From contig CAIRDU010000352.1 in NCBI GenBank assembly GCA_903877395.1, forward strand, positions 1 to 35,899: a stretch of 35,899 nt of DNA. Reading direction: 5' to 3'. Position numbers and translations under genes: made by a program. The notes under the pieces were generated by a model. It did no database searches, was not told where the DNA came from, and saw nothing but the letters and a program-made list of their open reading frames with translations. Within the stretch, counting starts at the first letter, position 1. Each line of letters starts with the position of its first letter. Origin of the DNA: an uncultured Planctomycetaceae bacterium (GTDB lineage: Bacteria > Planctomycetota > Planctomycetia > Pirellulales > UBA1268). Positions 8,621-22,145 of this stretch are shown one piece after another.

Positions 8621-9712
8621 CTATAAAGCGGCGATTGAGGCTGGCGTGGGCTGCTGCCCAGGGGCATGCCCATCAAAACTATTTGCTTCCGGGCGAAACA
8701 GACTGTTGGTGCCGGCTAAAAAATCGCGGGCATCGGCGACAGCGATCCTAGTGCCGTGACGGGCACCCAATACGGCCGCCTTGGGCCCTCGTCCCACAAG
8801 GCTCGCAATCAGGGCGCCAGGGAGCGTTGCCGTAAAGCCGACGACGCTGCCGAAACAATAAAGGGTTTGTCCAACAACCAGACTCATCTCCGCAAGACTG
8901 CTCTTTTGCGAAGTGATTGGGGAGGCAACGACTGGCCCGATCCCCCGATTATCCCGGAGCCATCGCTCCTGAAAAACTCGGCGAGCGGTGTCGTCAACGG
9001 AGTGCATAAAGCTGCTATCGAAAAGGAACGACATGGCTGTACCCACTACCGGAACGATGTCGACCAGATGCCGAGAGACCAGATCGACCGTATCTTTCGC
9101 AGCCATATTGCGACTGGTGTGGGTGATGAGATCACCCTCCCGGGCCAAGCTGTGATGGCCGGTGTCGATCTCTTCGTGAAGCATCTGAATAAGCTTTTGT
9201 CTTTCAACACAATCCTCGACCGACGTGATTTCTAGAATATCAATCACAATGGCCTGATCCACAATCCGATCGAGCGGATAGCCGTAGCAGTGTGCGATGC
9301 GTGCAATGGAACGGAGCGAAGAAATTAACTGGCCCGGAATGTGCACCGCAGGGCCGCCAAGCGAGAGCGCCACGCCTTCCGCCAAGGCAACCAACTCTGC
9401 CTTGGCGCTGAATGTGCTTGCGATCGCATCGCACTCTTCCAGCGTGCGCCCGCTTAATTCGCGAATATCGGCGACGCCAGCACATTTCGCCACTTCTCTT
9501 ACCGAATCAGATTTTGCGGCAATGCTTTCCATTGCCGTGACGAATTTTGTCACCACGGCACGGGGCACAAAATACCCAACGACCCACGTGATCGGCGACG
9601 TGAATGCGTCGATGCATTCAGAGAGGATGCTGGGGCGCCTGTTTTTCCATGCCGCGATCTCGCTGATCTGCTGGTGCTCGTACGGCGTCGGCTGGTAAGG
9701 GGAAGGCGTCAT
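8621..9712 (-). CDS. EcsC-family protein
   Basis: The 363-residue product matches the EcsC family: YEHQQISEIAAWKNRR near the start, several Gly/Ala-rich hydrophobic stretches (ALAEGVALSLGGPAVHIPG, VVGTAMSFLFDSSF, GFTATLPGALIASLVGRGP) and charged helices between. EcsC of Bacillus is encoded beside the EcsAB ABC transporter, but the family's biochemical role is unknown. The hydrophobic stretches suggest membrane association. It lies 38 bases upstream of argB on the same strand and could be the first gene of that transcript; no functional link to arginine is apparent. No good ribosome binding site precedes ATG 9712. The 35 C-terminal residues are low in complexity. Confidence 0.78.
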   Translation of the reverse strand: MTPSPYQPTPYEHQQISEIAAWKNRRPSILSECIDAFTSPITWVVGYFVPRAVVTKFVTAMESIAAKSDSVREVAKCAGVADIRELSGRTLEECDAIASTFSAKAELVALAEGVALSLGGPAVHIPGQLISSLRSIARIAHCYGYPLDRIVDQAIVIDILEITSVEDCVERQKLIQMLHEEIDTGHHSLAREGDLITHTSRNMAAKDTVDLVSRHLVDIVPVVGTAMSFLFDSSFMHSVDDTARRVFQERWLRDNRGIGPVVASPITSQKSSLAEMSLVVGQTLYCFGSVVGFTATLPGALIASLVGRGPKAAVLGARHGTRIAVADARDFLAGTNSLFRPEANSFDGHAPGQQPTPASIAAL

Positions 9713-10034
9713 GTGTTTGCGTCTGTTGCGTGACCCTGCGCGAGCCAGGATAGAACGTGGTTGCGAGTGCGACTGGAAGCGGTGAATCCTCTGAACGCAT
9801 CCGACTCACAAATAGTAGTGGCAGAAGAGGGAAGAGTATAGCAAGCCCCTGCCGCAGATGTGCCATCGCCAGACTTCGGCCTTGGCCCGAGATTGCGGGA
9901 TGGCTGAGCAGTGGGGCCCCTAGGAGGATCCCTGCGTGTTACAGACGCCGGAATAGCAGAAAGCTCGTTTGCGAAGTGCCGGTGAATCTCCTAACCTTCA
10001 CGCTTGGCCTCTCTACGGCAGTGCGGGCTCACAC
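9713..10034. other. Divergent interval between ecsC-like gene and tldD
   Basis: About 320 bases with no supported gene. A short minus-strand ORF (9618..9866) begins with a signal-like hydrophobic stretch but overlaps the EcsC-family gene and has no further support. The perfect palindrome GGGGCCCC lies near 9916. Promoters for both divergent genes should be here, but I cannot name a convincing pair. Confidence 0.4.
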
Positions 10035-11660
10035 ATGAACAGACGCGATTGGATGAAGCGAACGACTGCCGCAGGGCTTTCGCTGATCGCCAACCGGTGG
10101 CAGCGGTCGATGGCCGAGGCGGCATCGGTAAACGATCACTTCATCCGTCTGGCTGATATCCCGCTGAACAAGGCCACTTCCCTGGGCGCGTCGTTTGCAG
10201 ATTTTCACATCATGCAGACCGACTCGGAGTCGCTCTTTGCCAGAGAGCAGATGGTGCAGGGGGTTGTCGCGGAATCGACGTTTGGATGCTCCGTGCGGGT
10301 GCTCGTTGACGGGGCTTGGGGCTTTGCCGCCAGCGACGACAGAAGTGAAGAATCCTTGGTGCAACTGGCGGAGAGTGCCGTGGCGATCGCCCGCGCCCAA
10401 GGTGGCTGGCGGCGGCGGCCCGTGGAGATTGAAATCCTACCGGCATTTAATGGCCGTTGGGAACAACCCATCGAAGTCGATCCATTTGCAGTTGCCTTGG
10501 AGGAAAAAATCGGGCGATTACTTGCTATCAATCAGGCCGCGACTGGCAGCGGTGCAACTTTCTGCTCCTCACATCTGTCGCAAGTGAGAGAACGCAAGTG
10601 GCTGGCCAACACATTCGGCAGCCACATTGAACAGTCAAGAGTGCGGATCTTTCCTGGTGCAAGCGTCACGGTAACTGATCCGAGAAAAAACGAGTTTGCA
10701 ACGCGTGCCAGCTTCTCGCCGCCTCGCGGGGCAGGCTACGAATACTTTCGCGATCTGGATTGCATTGGCGACGCCAGGCTCGCCGTCGAACAGGCCCGTG
10801 AAAAAATGGTTGCTCCGTCGGTTGTCGCGGGAAAGCTCGATCTCGTCATCGCGCCGAGCAATCTCTGGCTCACGATTCACGAAACCGTCGGCCACCCCAC
10901 CGAACTGGATAGGGCGATGGGCTTTGAGGCCAACTACGCTGGCACATCGTTCTGTACGCCTGACAAGCTGGATACGCTCCGCTACGGCAGCGAACACGTC
11001 ACGATTGGGGCAGACCGCACCGCCCTCAACGGCCTCTCCACAATCGCCTACGACGACGACGGCGTCGAGACTGCAGGCCGAGAATTTGCCATTATCGACC
11101 GCGGAGTGTTTCGAAACTTTCAGATGGCTCTCGGGCAGGCGGCATGGATCGGTCGAACCAGTTCCAATGGCTGCGCCTATGCCGACAGTTTTGAAGCCTT
11201 TCCGATTCAGCGGATGCCAAATATCTCACTCAAGCCGGGACCGGATCCGTCGGTCACCGTGCAGGATCTGATTGCCGGCGTGGAAGACGGCATCTACATC
11301 GAAGGCAACAACAGTTGGAGCATCGACCAGCAGCGGTACAACTTTCAATTTACAGGGCAGGTCTTTCACAAGATTCACCATGGAAAGCTCGTTGGGATGT
11401 ACCGCGACGTCGCGTATCAGGGCAACTCGGTTGATTTCTGGAACGCCTGCGACGGGCTCGGAGGTGAGAAAACCTATGAACTCGGCGGGGCTTTTAATTG
11501 CGGCAAGGGTCAACCCGGACAGGCAGCACCAGTGTCGCATGGGGCTGTACCGGCCAGATTTCGACAAATAAACGTCTTGAATACGAGTGACGAGGCCGGA
11601 AACAAAACGGTTGCGAGCAACGGCAATTGCAATGGCGGGAAACTCGGACAATGGGGCTGA
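10035..11660 (+). CDS. tldD: TldD-family metallopeptidase with Tat-like N-terminus
   Basis: A 541-residue TldD homologue. The metal site HETVGH (H282, E283, H287) and the third ligand candidate C489 in NCGKGQPGQ are intact, and PVSHGAVPARF follows as in the family. TldD and TldE form a heterodimer that degrades unfolded or modified peptides in E. coli. The start is placed at ATG 10035, where the protein opens with MNRRDWMKRTTAAGLSL, a twin-arginine-like motif (RRDWMK) and a short mildly hydrophobic run. That suggests export by Tat, unusual for the family, though the hydrophobic core is weak. The last ~25 residues after the conserved end are low in complexity. The stop overlaps the tldE start as TGATG, so the pair is co-translated. 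Confidence 0.9.
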   Translation: MNRRDWMKRTTAAGLSLIANRWQRSMAEAASVNDHFIRLADIPLNKATSLGASFADFHIMQTDSESLFAREQMVQGVVAESTFGCSVRVLVDGAWGFAASDDRSEESLVQLAESAVAIARAQGGWRRRPVEIEILPAFNGRWEQPIEVDPFAVALEEKIGRLLAINQAATGSGATFCSSHLSQVRERKWLANTFGSHIEQSRVRIFPGASVTVTDPRKNEFATRASFSPPRGAGYEYFRDLDCIGDARLAVEQAREKMVAPSVVAGKLDLVIAPSNLWLTIHETVGHPTELDRAMGFEANYAGTSFCTPDKLDTLRYGSEHVTIGADRTALNGLSTIAYDDDGVETAGREFAIIDRGVFRNFQMALGQAAWIGRTSSNGCAYADSFEAFPIQRMPNISLKPGPDPSVTVQDLIAGVEDGIYIEGNNSWSIDQQRYNFQFTGQVFHKIHHGKLVGMYRDVAYQGNSVDFWNACDGLGGEKTYELGGAFNCGKGQPGQAAPVSHGAVPARFRQINVLNTSDEAGNKTVASNGNCNGGKLGQWG

Positions 11661-13030
11661 TGCCAGTCGGAATCACACCAGATGAATCGAAGGTGCTCTG
11701 CCAGCGAGTGCTTGGCCTCGTGCAGGCCGATTCGGCCGAAGTGCGAGTGGCTGTGGCTGCGGATCAGCATCTGAGGTCTGCCAACAACGACATCACTTCC
11801 AACAGCATCGCCAACCGCATCGCGATCCACCTGACTGTTAGCTACGGACAGCGGTCAGCTTCGATTTCAACAAACCAAACAAGCGATGCTGCGCTTCGGG
11901 AGGCTGTGGAAAAGGTGCAGGCCTTAGCACGGCTGGTGCCGAAGGACCCCGAACATTTGCCCCCGGTGGAGCCCGCCGACTACGACGAGCCAATCATGTG
12001 GGCCGAGCCCACTGCGGCTGCCACGCCAGCCGACACAATTGGCTGGATGCGACCGGTCATCGAGCAGGCGCGCGCCGCCAGAGTTGAAAGCGCGGCCTAT
12101 CTTATACGCAGAGTGGGCGCCACGGCCTTGTCCAACAGTTGCGGCCTTTTTGTGCATCAACCGCACACATCAGTGGGTTTTTCCATGACGGCTCGCACCC
12201 TCACAGGCAACGGCTCCGGTTGGGCCAGCACGCAGGTGACTCATGCGCACAATCTGGATCTGACTCGGATAGCCGAGCAAGCCATTCGAAAAGCGATTGA
12301 TTCCAGAAACCCTGCCGAACGACCTGCTGGACGCACGACTGTTGTCTTGGAGTCTGCGGCAGTGCGAGATCTGCTTGCACTGCTGGTTGAGAACCTGGAC
12401 CGCCGTAGTTTTGATGAGGGCCGCAGCTTTTTAAATAGCCTGTTTTCAAATGAAACCAGTTTGGAAAAGCCGGGAACTGACCGCCGTGACCCCATCGGTT
12501 CGCATCTATTTGGAGACAAGGCGACGCTTGTCTGCGATCCGCTATGCCCCGAGGCACCGTGCGGCACGCACGACGGCGGCCTACCACTTGTGCGCACGCC
12601 GTGGATCGAGGGAGGCGTTCTCAAGGCCATGCACGTTGGTCGATTCTGGGCTTTGAAGCAGGGTATTAAAGCCCAGCCCAGCCCAGGCAATATCATCATG
12701 CCCGGCGACGGTCTGACGCTGGAGGAACTGATTAGTCGGGTGGAGGATGGCGTACTGATCACTCGGCTGTGGTATCTGCGGATGGTGCAGCCACAGACGT
12801 TGCTCCACACAGGCCTGACTCGGGATGGCACGTTTGCAATCGTTCATGGCAAGCTGGCCGGTCCTGTAAAGAATTTTCGGTTCAACGAATCACCAGCCAC
12901 GGTGCTCAAAAACATGGTCGCCTCGGGCATTGGGCAGAGGGTGTTGGGGGGCGAAAATGCCATGCCCATGCATGTGCCCCCGCTGATCGTAAAAGATTTC
13001 AACCTCTCATCGGTTTCCGACGCCAGTTGA
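11660..13030 (+). CDS. tldE: TldE/PmbA-family protein
   Basis: A 456-residue partner of TldD in the PmbA/TldE family. It lacks the HExxxH site, as expected of the non-catalytic subunit, and keeps the family fold markers such as the late segments SPGNIIMPGDGLTLEEL and a VEDGVLITRLWYLRMVQPQ stretch. There is no signal peptide or Tat motif, unlike its partner. The preferred start is ATG 11660, which shares bases with the tldD stop (TGATG); ATG 11651 and the tracked 11627 are alternatives inside tldD. The overlap and pairing support a heterodimer, but see the finding on compartment mismatch. Confidence 0.87.
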   Translation: MPVGITPDESKVLCQRVLGLVQADSAEVRVAVAADQHLRSANNDITSNSIANRIAIHLTVSYGQRSASISTNQTSDAALREAVEKVQALARLVPKDPEHLPPVEPADYDEPIMWAEPTAAATPADTIGWMRPVIEQARAARVESAAYLIRRVGATALSNSCGLFVHQPHTSVGFSMTARTLTGNGSGWASTQVTHAHNLDLTRIAEQAIRKAIDSRNPAERPAGRTTVVLESAAVRDLLALLVENLDRRSFDEGRSFLNSLFSNETSLEKPGTDRRDPIGSHLFGDKATLVCDPLCPEAPCGTHDGGLPLVRTPWIEGGVLKAMHVGRFWALKQGIKAQPSPGNIIMPGDGLTLEELISRVEDGVLITRLWYLRMVQPQTLLHTGLTRDGTFAIVHGKLAGPVKNFRFNESPATVLKNMVASGIGQRVLGGENAMPMHVPPLIVKDFNLSSVSDAS

Positions 13031-13069
13031 GGCCGCTTTGCACGTTTTTTAGGCCCTATTCTAGGCCGC

Positions 13070-13112
13070 TTGACGGGGGTTCCAAGAGAGATAGGATGTA
13101 TCGGTTTACCGA
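13070..13112 (+). promoter_or_regulatory. Candidate promoter and operator of the LysR gene
   Basis: TTGACG (13070-13075) and TAGGAT (13092-13097) are spaced by 16 bases. Directly after them lies the near-perfect palindrome TCGGT-TT-ACCGA (13101-13112), where a regulator could bind over the transcription start. The gene starts 118 bases further on. This is inference from pattern and position only. Confidence 0.35.
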
Positions 13113-13230
13113 ATAATACATGATGGAACTATCTGTTTTACTCATCTTGACGCTCTTGTCTTTAACATGGTTTTGACGGCCTATTTTCTTTGATCTTCGT
13201 TATGAGGGAGCCGTCAGGCGGCGGAATCCC

Positions 13231-14181
13231 ATGAACTTGAAATCTCTTCAAATCTTTTGCGATATCGTTGCTCGCCGCAGCTTTTCCCGTGCGGCTGAGG
13301 AGAACGGCATTTCGCAGTCGGGGGCCAGCCAAGTGGTCAGCCAACTGGAGGCTCGGCTCGGAGTCCAACTCATCGAGCGATCCAAGCGACCCTTGGCAGC
13401 CACTCGCGAGGGACAGGTTTTTTTCGACGGGTGTCGAAAAATTATTGCCCGTTATGAATTGCTGGAAGACGAGGTACGGACGCTGCACGAGGAAGTGGCT
13501 GGCCGCGTGCGTGTGGCCGCTATCTATTCCGTTGGGCTGCATCACATGAGCCGCGCGATGCAAGAGTTTATGAGCCGCTACCCAAAGGCCAACGTGCGAC
13601 TGGAATACCTGCATCCTGAACGGGTGCTCGAGTCGGTTGAGAATGGACAGGCCGACGTGGGACTCGTGAGCTACCCTCGTAGCACTCGCACCATCGAGGC
13701 TGAGCCGTGGCGAGAAGAACCAATTGTACTGGTGTGCGCGCCAAGCAACGCTTTTGCTGGTCGAGTGCAGATGTCGCTGGAAGAACTGGACGGGCAGCCG
13801 ATGGTCAGCTTCGATCCCGATCTCGTTATCCGCCACGAACTGGATCGGGCTATCGCGTCGCATGGTGTTGAGCCACGCGTGGTGATGGCATTCGACAATA
13901 TCGAAACAATCAAGCGAGCTGTGGAAATCGATGCGGGCGTGGCCTTGCTTCCTGAACCAACCGTCGGCCGCGAACTGGCCGCCGGCACGTTGTGCATCGT
14001 GCGGATTTGCGGCAATAAACTCGTGCGACCGCTCGGCATTATCCACCCGCGCGGCAAGGCGATGGCCCCCACTGTTCAACGATTTGTGGAACTGCTGCGA
14101 GGCCACTCCCACGGTCCTGTGATGCCTGCAGTTGTGAGTCAGCCTGATGTCGCACAAGCGACGGCGACCGCCCTCGAATGA
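13231..14181 (+). CDS. LysR-family transcriptional regulator
   Basis: A 316-residue regulator with an N-terminal winged helix-turn-helix (about 1-60, MNLKSLQIFCDIVARRSFSR and the GISQSGASQVVSQLEARLG recognition region) and a C-terminal co-inducer-binding domain beginning near residue 88 (GRVRVAAIYSVG). Both parts are complete. It lies 64 bases upstream of gltB on the same strand rather than divergently, the more usual LysR arrangement. GltC of Bacillus is a LysR regulator of glutamate synthase, so control of gltBD is plausible but inferred from position. The long antisense ORF over it (13162..14247) is a shadow. Confidence 0.9.
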   Translation: MNLKSLQIFCDIVARRSFSRAAEENGISQSGASQVVSQLEARLGVQLIERSKRPLAATREGQVFFDGCRKIIARYELLEDEVRTLHEEVAGRVRVAAIYSVGLHHMSRAMQEFMSRYPKANVRLEYLHPERVLESVENGQADVGLVSYPRSTRTIEAEPWREEPIVLVCAPSNAFAGRVQMSLEELDGQPMVSFDPDLVIRHELDRAIASHGVEPRVVMAFDNIETIKRAVEIDAGVALLPEPTVGRELAAGTLCIVRICGNKLVRPLGIIHPRGKAMAPTVQRFVELLRGHSHGPVMPAVVSQPDVAQATATALE

Positions 14182-14245
14182 GCTTGTCTTGTCTTCCCTA
14201 TTTTCCACATTCCGTCCCCGCCCCTTTGAGTAGCACGAGTCTTTC

Positions 14246-18949
<4,704 letters not shown>

Positions 18950-18974
18950 AACGATTTAGGAGAAGGATGTGTCT

Positions 18975-20468
18975 ATGGGTGAGCCACGCGGATTCATGAA
19001 GTATGAGCGCAAGAGCGCAGGCAAAGAGCCTGTTCAAGAGCGTCTGAAACACTTCAACGAATTTCTAACCATTTTGCCCGCAGAAGAACTCGTGCGGCAG
19101 GGTGCCCGCTGCATGGACTGCGGAGTGCCTTTTTGTCACACCGGTTGCCCGCTTGGAAATATCATTCCCGACTTCAACGATTTGGTGTATCGCGATCAGT
19201 GGCACGAAGCCAGCCAGCGTCTGCATGCCACGAACAACTTCCCTGAGTTTACTGGACGCGTCTGCCCCGCCCCCTGCGAGGCGGCCTGCGTGCTGGGTAT
19301 CAATGAAGATCCCGTCGCGATCAAGCAGATCGAGATGGCCATAGCCGACCGAGCCTTTGACGAGGGGTGGGTGGTGGCCGAGCCACCGGCAGATCGTAGT
19401 GGCAAGCGAGTTGCTGTTGTCGGCAGCGGCCCAGCCGGATTGGCGGCCGCACAGCAACTGAATCGGGCTGGGCATCTGGTGACCGTGTTTGAACGGTCTG
19501 ATCGGCCGGGCGGGCTCATGATGTACGGCATCCCCGATTTTAAGCTTGAGAAGTGGCGAGTCTGGCGACGGATCCGACAGATGGAGGAAGAAGGGATTGA
19601 GTTTCGCTGTGGAGTCAACGTCGGCAAGGACATCCCCGCTGAATCGCTCACCGTCGAATACGATGCCGTCTTGCTCTCCGGCGGCGCTACCCTTGGCCGC
19701 GATCTACCGATCCCAGGCCGCGACCTCAAGGGTGTCCATTTTGCGATGGACTTTCTGCCGCAGCAAAACAAGCGAAATGCTGGCGATACGGTGAACGGCC
19801 AGATCGTGGCCGCAGGAAAGCATGTGATCGTGATCGGCGGTGGCGACACCGGCAGCGATTGCGACGGCACCAGCAACCGGCAAGGTGCCACATCGCTGAC
19901 GCAATTTGAACTCCTGCCCAAGCCACCAGATGTGGGGAGCTATCCTCGCCGCGCAGAGCGTCCGGCCCAGACGCCCTGGCCGCTGTGGCCGATCATTCTG
20001 CGCACTACCACGTCGCACGAAGAGGGTTGCGGCCGCGAGTGGGGGATTCTCACAAAGGAATTTTTAGGCGACGAGCATGGGCATCTCAGGGCGCTGCGAA
20101 GCGTGCGGATTGAGTGGTACACCGATGCGGCCAATGGACAGCAGAAGTTTCGCGAACTGGCCGACAGCGAGCAGGAGTGGCCGTGCCAACTGGCACTCTT
20201 GGCTATGGGATTTGTAGGACCAGAAAAACAAGGACTCGTCGCCGACCTTGGGCTGGAACTGGATCCTCGAGGCAACGTCAAAGCTGGCAGCGATTTTAAG
20301 ACCAGTCGCGACGGCGTGTTTGCCGCAGGCGACATGCGACGAGGGCAGTCGCTGGTGGTGTGGGCCATTCACGAGGGCCGCGAGGCTGCTCGCTCCATCG
20401 ACTTGTGGCTCATGGGCCAGACCAACCTGCCGAGCGTGTCCGCTGGTGAGTGTGCGGCGCACGCATAG
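18975..20468 (+). CDS. gltD: Glutamate synthase small subunit
   Basis: A 497-residue subunit that passes electrons from NAD(P)H through FAD and iron-sulfur centres to GltB. Cysteine groups C46/C49/C54/C58 ([13 protein letters not shown]) and C97/C101/C105 (CPAPCEAAC) fit the two [4Fe-4S] clusters. The FAD loop is GSGPAG (150-155), the nucleotide loop reads [11 protein letters not shown], and [19 protein letters not shown] is the C-terminal FAD contact. The track starts at GTG 18969; I prefer ATG 18975, with AGGAGAAGG upstream, but GTG 18969 cannot be excluded. It converges on the peptidase gene with 63 bases between; no hairpin terminator is visible there. Confidence 0.96.
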   Translation: MGEPRGFMKYERKSAGKEPVQERLKHFNEFLTILPAEELVRQGARCMDCGVPFCHTGCPLGNIIPDFNDLVYRDQWHEASQRLHATNNFPEFTGRVCPAPCEAACVLGINEDPVAIKQIEMAIADRAFDEGWVVAEPPADRSGKRVAVVGSGPAGLAAAQQLNRAGHLVTVFERSDRPGGLMMYGIPDFKLEKWRVWRRIRQMEEEGIEFRCGVNVGKDIPAESLTVEYDAVLLSGGATLGRDLPIPGRDLKGVHFAMDFLPQQNKRNAGDTVNGQIVAAGKHVIVIGGGDTGSDCDGTSNRQGATSLTQFELLPKPPDVGSYPRRAERPAQTPWPLWPIILRTTTSHEEGCGREWGILTKEFLGDEHGHLRALRSVRIEWYTDAANGQQKFRELADSEQEWPCQLALLAMGFVGPEKQGLVADLGLELDPRGNVKAGSDFKTSRDGVFAAGDMRRGQSLVVWAIHEGREAARSIDLWLMGQTNLPSVSAGECAAHA

Positions 20469-20531
20469 TGCCGCCGAGAGAGGAATGCGAAAGAAATCCG
20501 CGTTTACGTCCACCAACGTCAGGAAAATGAG

Positions 20532-21908
20532 TCAGTCCCCTGGCGTGCTTCTTGGAACTGGAGCTATGGCAACGCTCAGCGTGCCTGAGTTCTCAGCCAA
20601 TTCGCCAGGAGCATCGTTGACTTTGAAATACAAAACGCCATCGGCGGAGGCTGTCAATGTGCGATCCTCTCCCGTAGCAACAACAACGAACCCACGATGC
20701 GAGGCCTCACCTCCGGGCAGGAGCGCCCACTGCGCTACAAGCAGTCGGCCCAGCGGTCGACCCCGATACCATCGCAGGGAGATGCCGGCGGCCTCACTTT
20801 CAAGCGCAAGGGCGTCTTTGGTGCCTGCGGCGGCGGCGGATGCGGGCAGCACTCCGATTGTGCAGCGACCAGATACCGCCAGTGAACAGGACTCCCCTTT
20901 CGCAACCGACCAACCCGAATTCTGCCAACCCCTCGACGAGTCAACGACGATTCGCTGCGGTGATGCGAGCGGCTTTCCAAGAGACCAGTCGATCGCCGAT
21001 CTTGAAAAATCGTAACCGTAGTCGAGTTCGTCGGTGAAGGCATCGAAGTCACGCCCAGCACGAGATTCGCTCCAACCTCGTGATCGCTGGAGTCGTACTC
21101 CGAATTCCTGATCCAGTGGCCCTGCTTCAATCGCGGCAAACATCGCTGCATAGGTTGGATGGATTGCCAGCATAGCCGTGGCGGCCCAACTCGCGGCATA
21201 CGCGGTCAGATCGTGATGCTCGTTAGCAGGTGTTTGAAAAACGTCCGCAAGCAAAGGAACTCCTCCATTCGCTCGGAGTTCTGCAATCTTTTCGATGCGG
21301 CCGAGTTGCTGAACATCGCCCTTGCGAAGCGGGATCGGCGTGGGTTCGAAGCGGCCATCGACGAGGCGGTGCGTGGCCAGTAGTTCGGCGATGCCCTCGG
21401 TGTACCACGGAGGTGTATTCAACGACCGCACCGTACTTGTAAACGCGTGCACGCCCTCGTGCAGGAGAAGGTGCCGTCGGTAGTCAGGGCTCGACTGGTC
21501 TACGAGCCAAAAACGGTTGCGGTCGCAGTATCCATTTTTGAAGGCTGGAATTTCCTTCGGCAGAAGACCGATCGAGATGAATAGCTCGCGTTGAGCCATG
21601 CAGCAGCCGAATGCTCGCCACCCGCTTCGCGTCGCTGGATCAATCGAAAAGTGAGCGCACCAACTCACAAATGCCTCATCAAAGATGCGAGGCAGATCCT
21701 CGACGCCATCGCCTTGGCGTGCTGGCCTGTCGGTGGCCAGCACGAGATGATCGCTTTCCAACAACCGCAGGCCGGCACGTCGGGCCGTGGCAACCAAGGG
21801 CGCAATGACCAACTCATCGGCGACTGCCGCTTCCCAGACACTGTTCCAGAGGATCGAGAGCAAGACCAGCGTCGCGAAAACGAGGCGGACTGTGGCGAAT
21901 AAATGCAT
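20532..21908 (-). CDS. Exported gluzincin-like peptidase (DUF1570-like)
   Basis: A 458-residue protein with an N-terminal signal peptide or anchor (hydrophobic core about 5-26). It has a zinc-peptidase signature: HEGVH at about 150-154, followed by PPWYTEGIAELLATH, where the glutamate at about 171 would be the third ligand. This is the gluzincin arrangement seen in DUF1570-like planctomycete proteins. The C-terminal ~120 residues look beta-rich and may be a separate binding domain. The substrate is unknown. ATG 21908 is preferred over the tracked TTG 21917 because AGGA lies nine bases upstream. It is divergent from the thermonuclease-like gene. Confidence 0.75.
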   Translation of the reverse strand: MHLFATVRLVFATLVLLSILWNSVWEAAVADELVIAPLVATARRAGLRLLESDHLVLATDRPARQGDGVEDLPRIFDEAFVSWCAHFSIDPATRSGWRAFGCCMAQRELFISIGLLPKEIPAFKNGYCDRNRFWLVDQSSPDYRRHLLLHEGVHAFTSTVRSLNTPPWYTEGIAELLATHRLVDGRFEPTPIPLRKGDVQQLGRIEKIAELRANGGVPLLADVFQTPANEHHDLTAYAASWAATAMLAIHPTYAAMFAAIEAGPLDQEFGVRLQRSRGWSESRAGRDFDAFTDELDYGYDFSRSAIDWSLGKPLASPQRIVVDSSRGWQNSGWSVAKGESCSLAVSGRCTIGVLPASAAAAGTKDALALESEAAGISLRWYRGRPLGRLLVAQWALLPGGEASHRGFVVVATGEDRTLTASADGVLYFKVNDAPGELAENSGTLSVAIAPVPRSTPGD

Positions 21909-22065
21909 AGAACTCAATCCTACGTTGAAAAACCATCAGCCAGACAGGCCATTCCTCCGAGCCTTCCAAAAGGCACGACCGGCAGAGTTCACCGACGGGC
22001 CGTACGGTTGCGGCAAGGCGTACGGCATAGAGAAATCGCATTCGACTGAAATCCCTCTAAACTCC

Positions 22066-22117
22066 GATCGCAATGGGGTGGGGTGGGCGTCTAAAACCCC
22101 CCTGTCGGTTTGCGATC
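22066..22117 (+). promoter_or_regulatory. Two-tier inverted repeat before the thermonuclease-like gene
   Basis: GATCGCAA (22066-22073) and TTGCGATC (22110-22117) form a perfect 8-base outer stem. Inside it a G-rich run (GGGGTGGGGTGGG, 22075-22087) can pair with CCCCCC (22097-22102). The structure ends about 12 bases before the AGGAGG ribosome binding site of the gene at 22146. As RNA it could affect translation start; as DNA it could be an operator between divergent genes. I know no named element with this shape. Confidence 0.4.
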
Positions 22118-22145
22118 AGGGCGACTCGCCAGGAGGGCGTGAGGT

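Noticed and set aside
9618-9866. Short minus-strand ORF with a signal-like start
   Set aside because: It overlaps the EcsC-family gene in another frame and has no recognisable mature domain or ribosome binding site.
22075-22102. G-quadruplex before the thermonuclease-like gene
   Set aside because: Only three long G-runs are adjacent; pairing with the C-run explains the sequence better.
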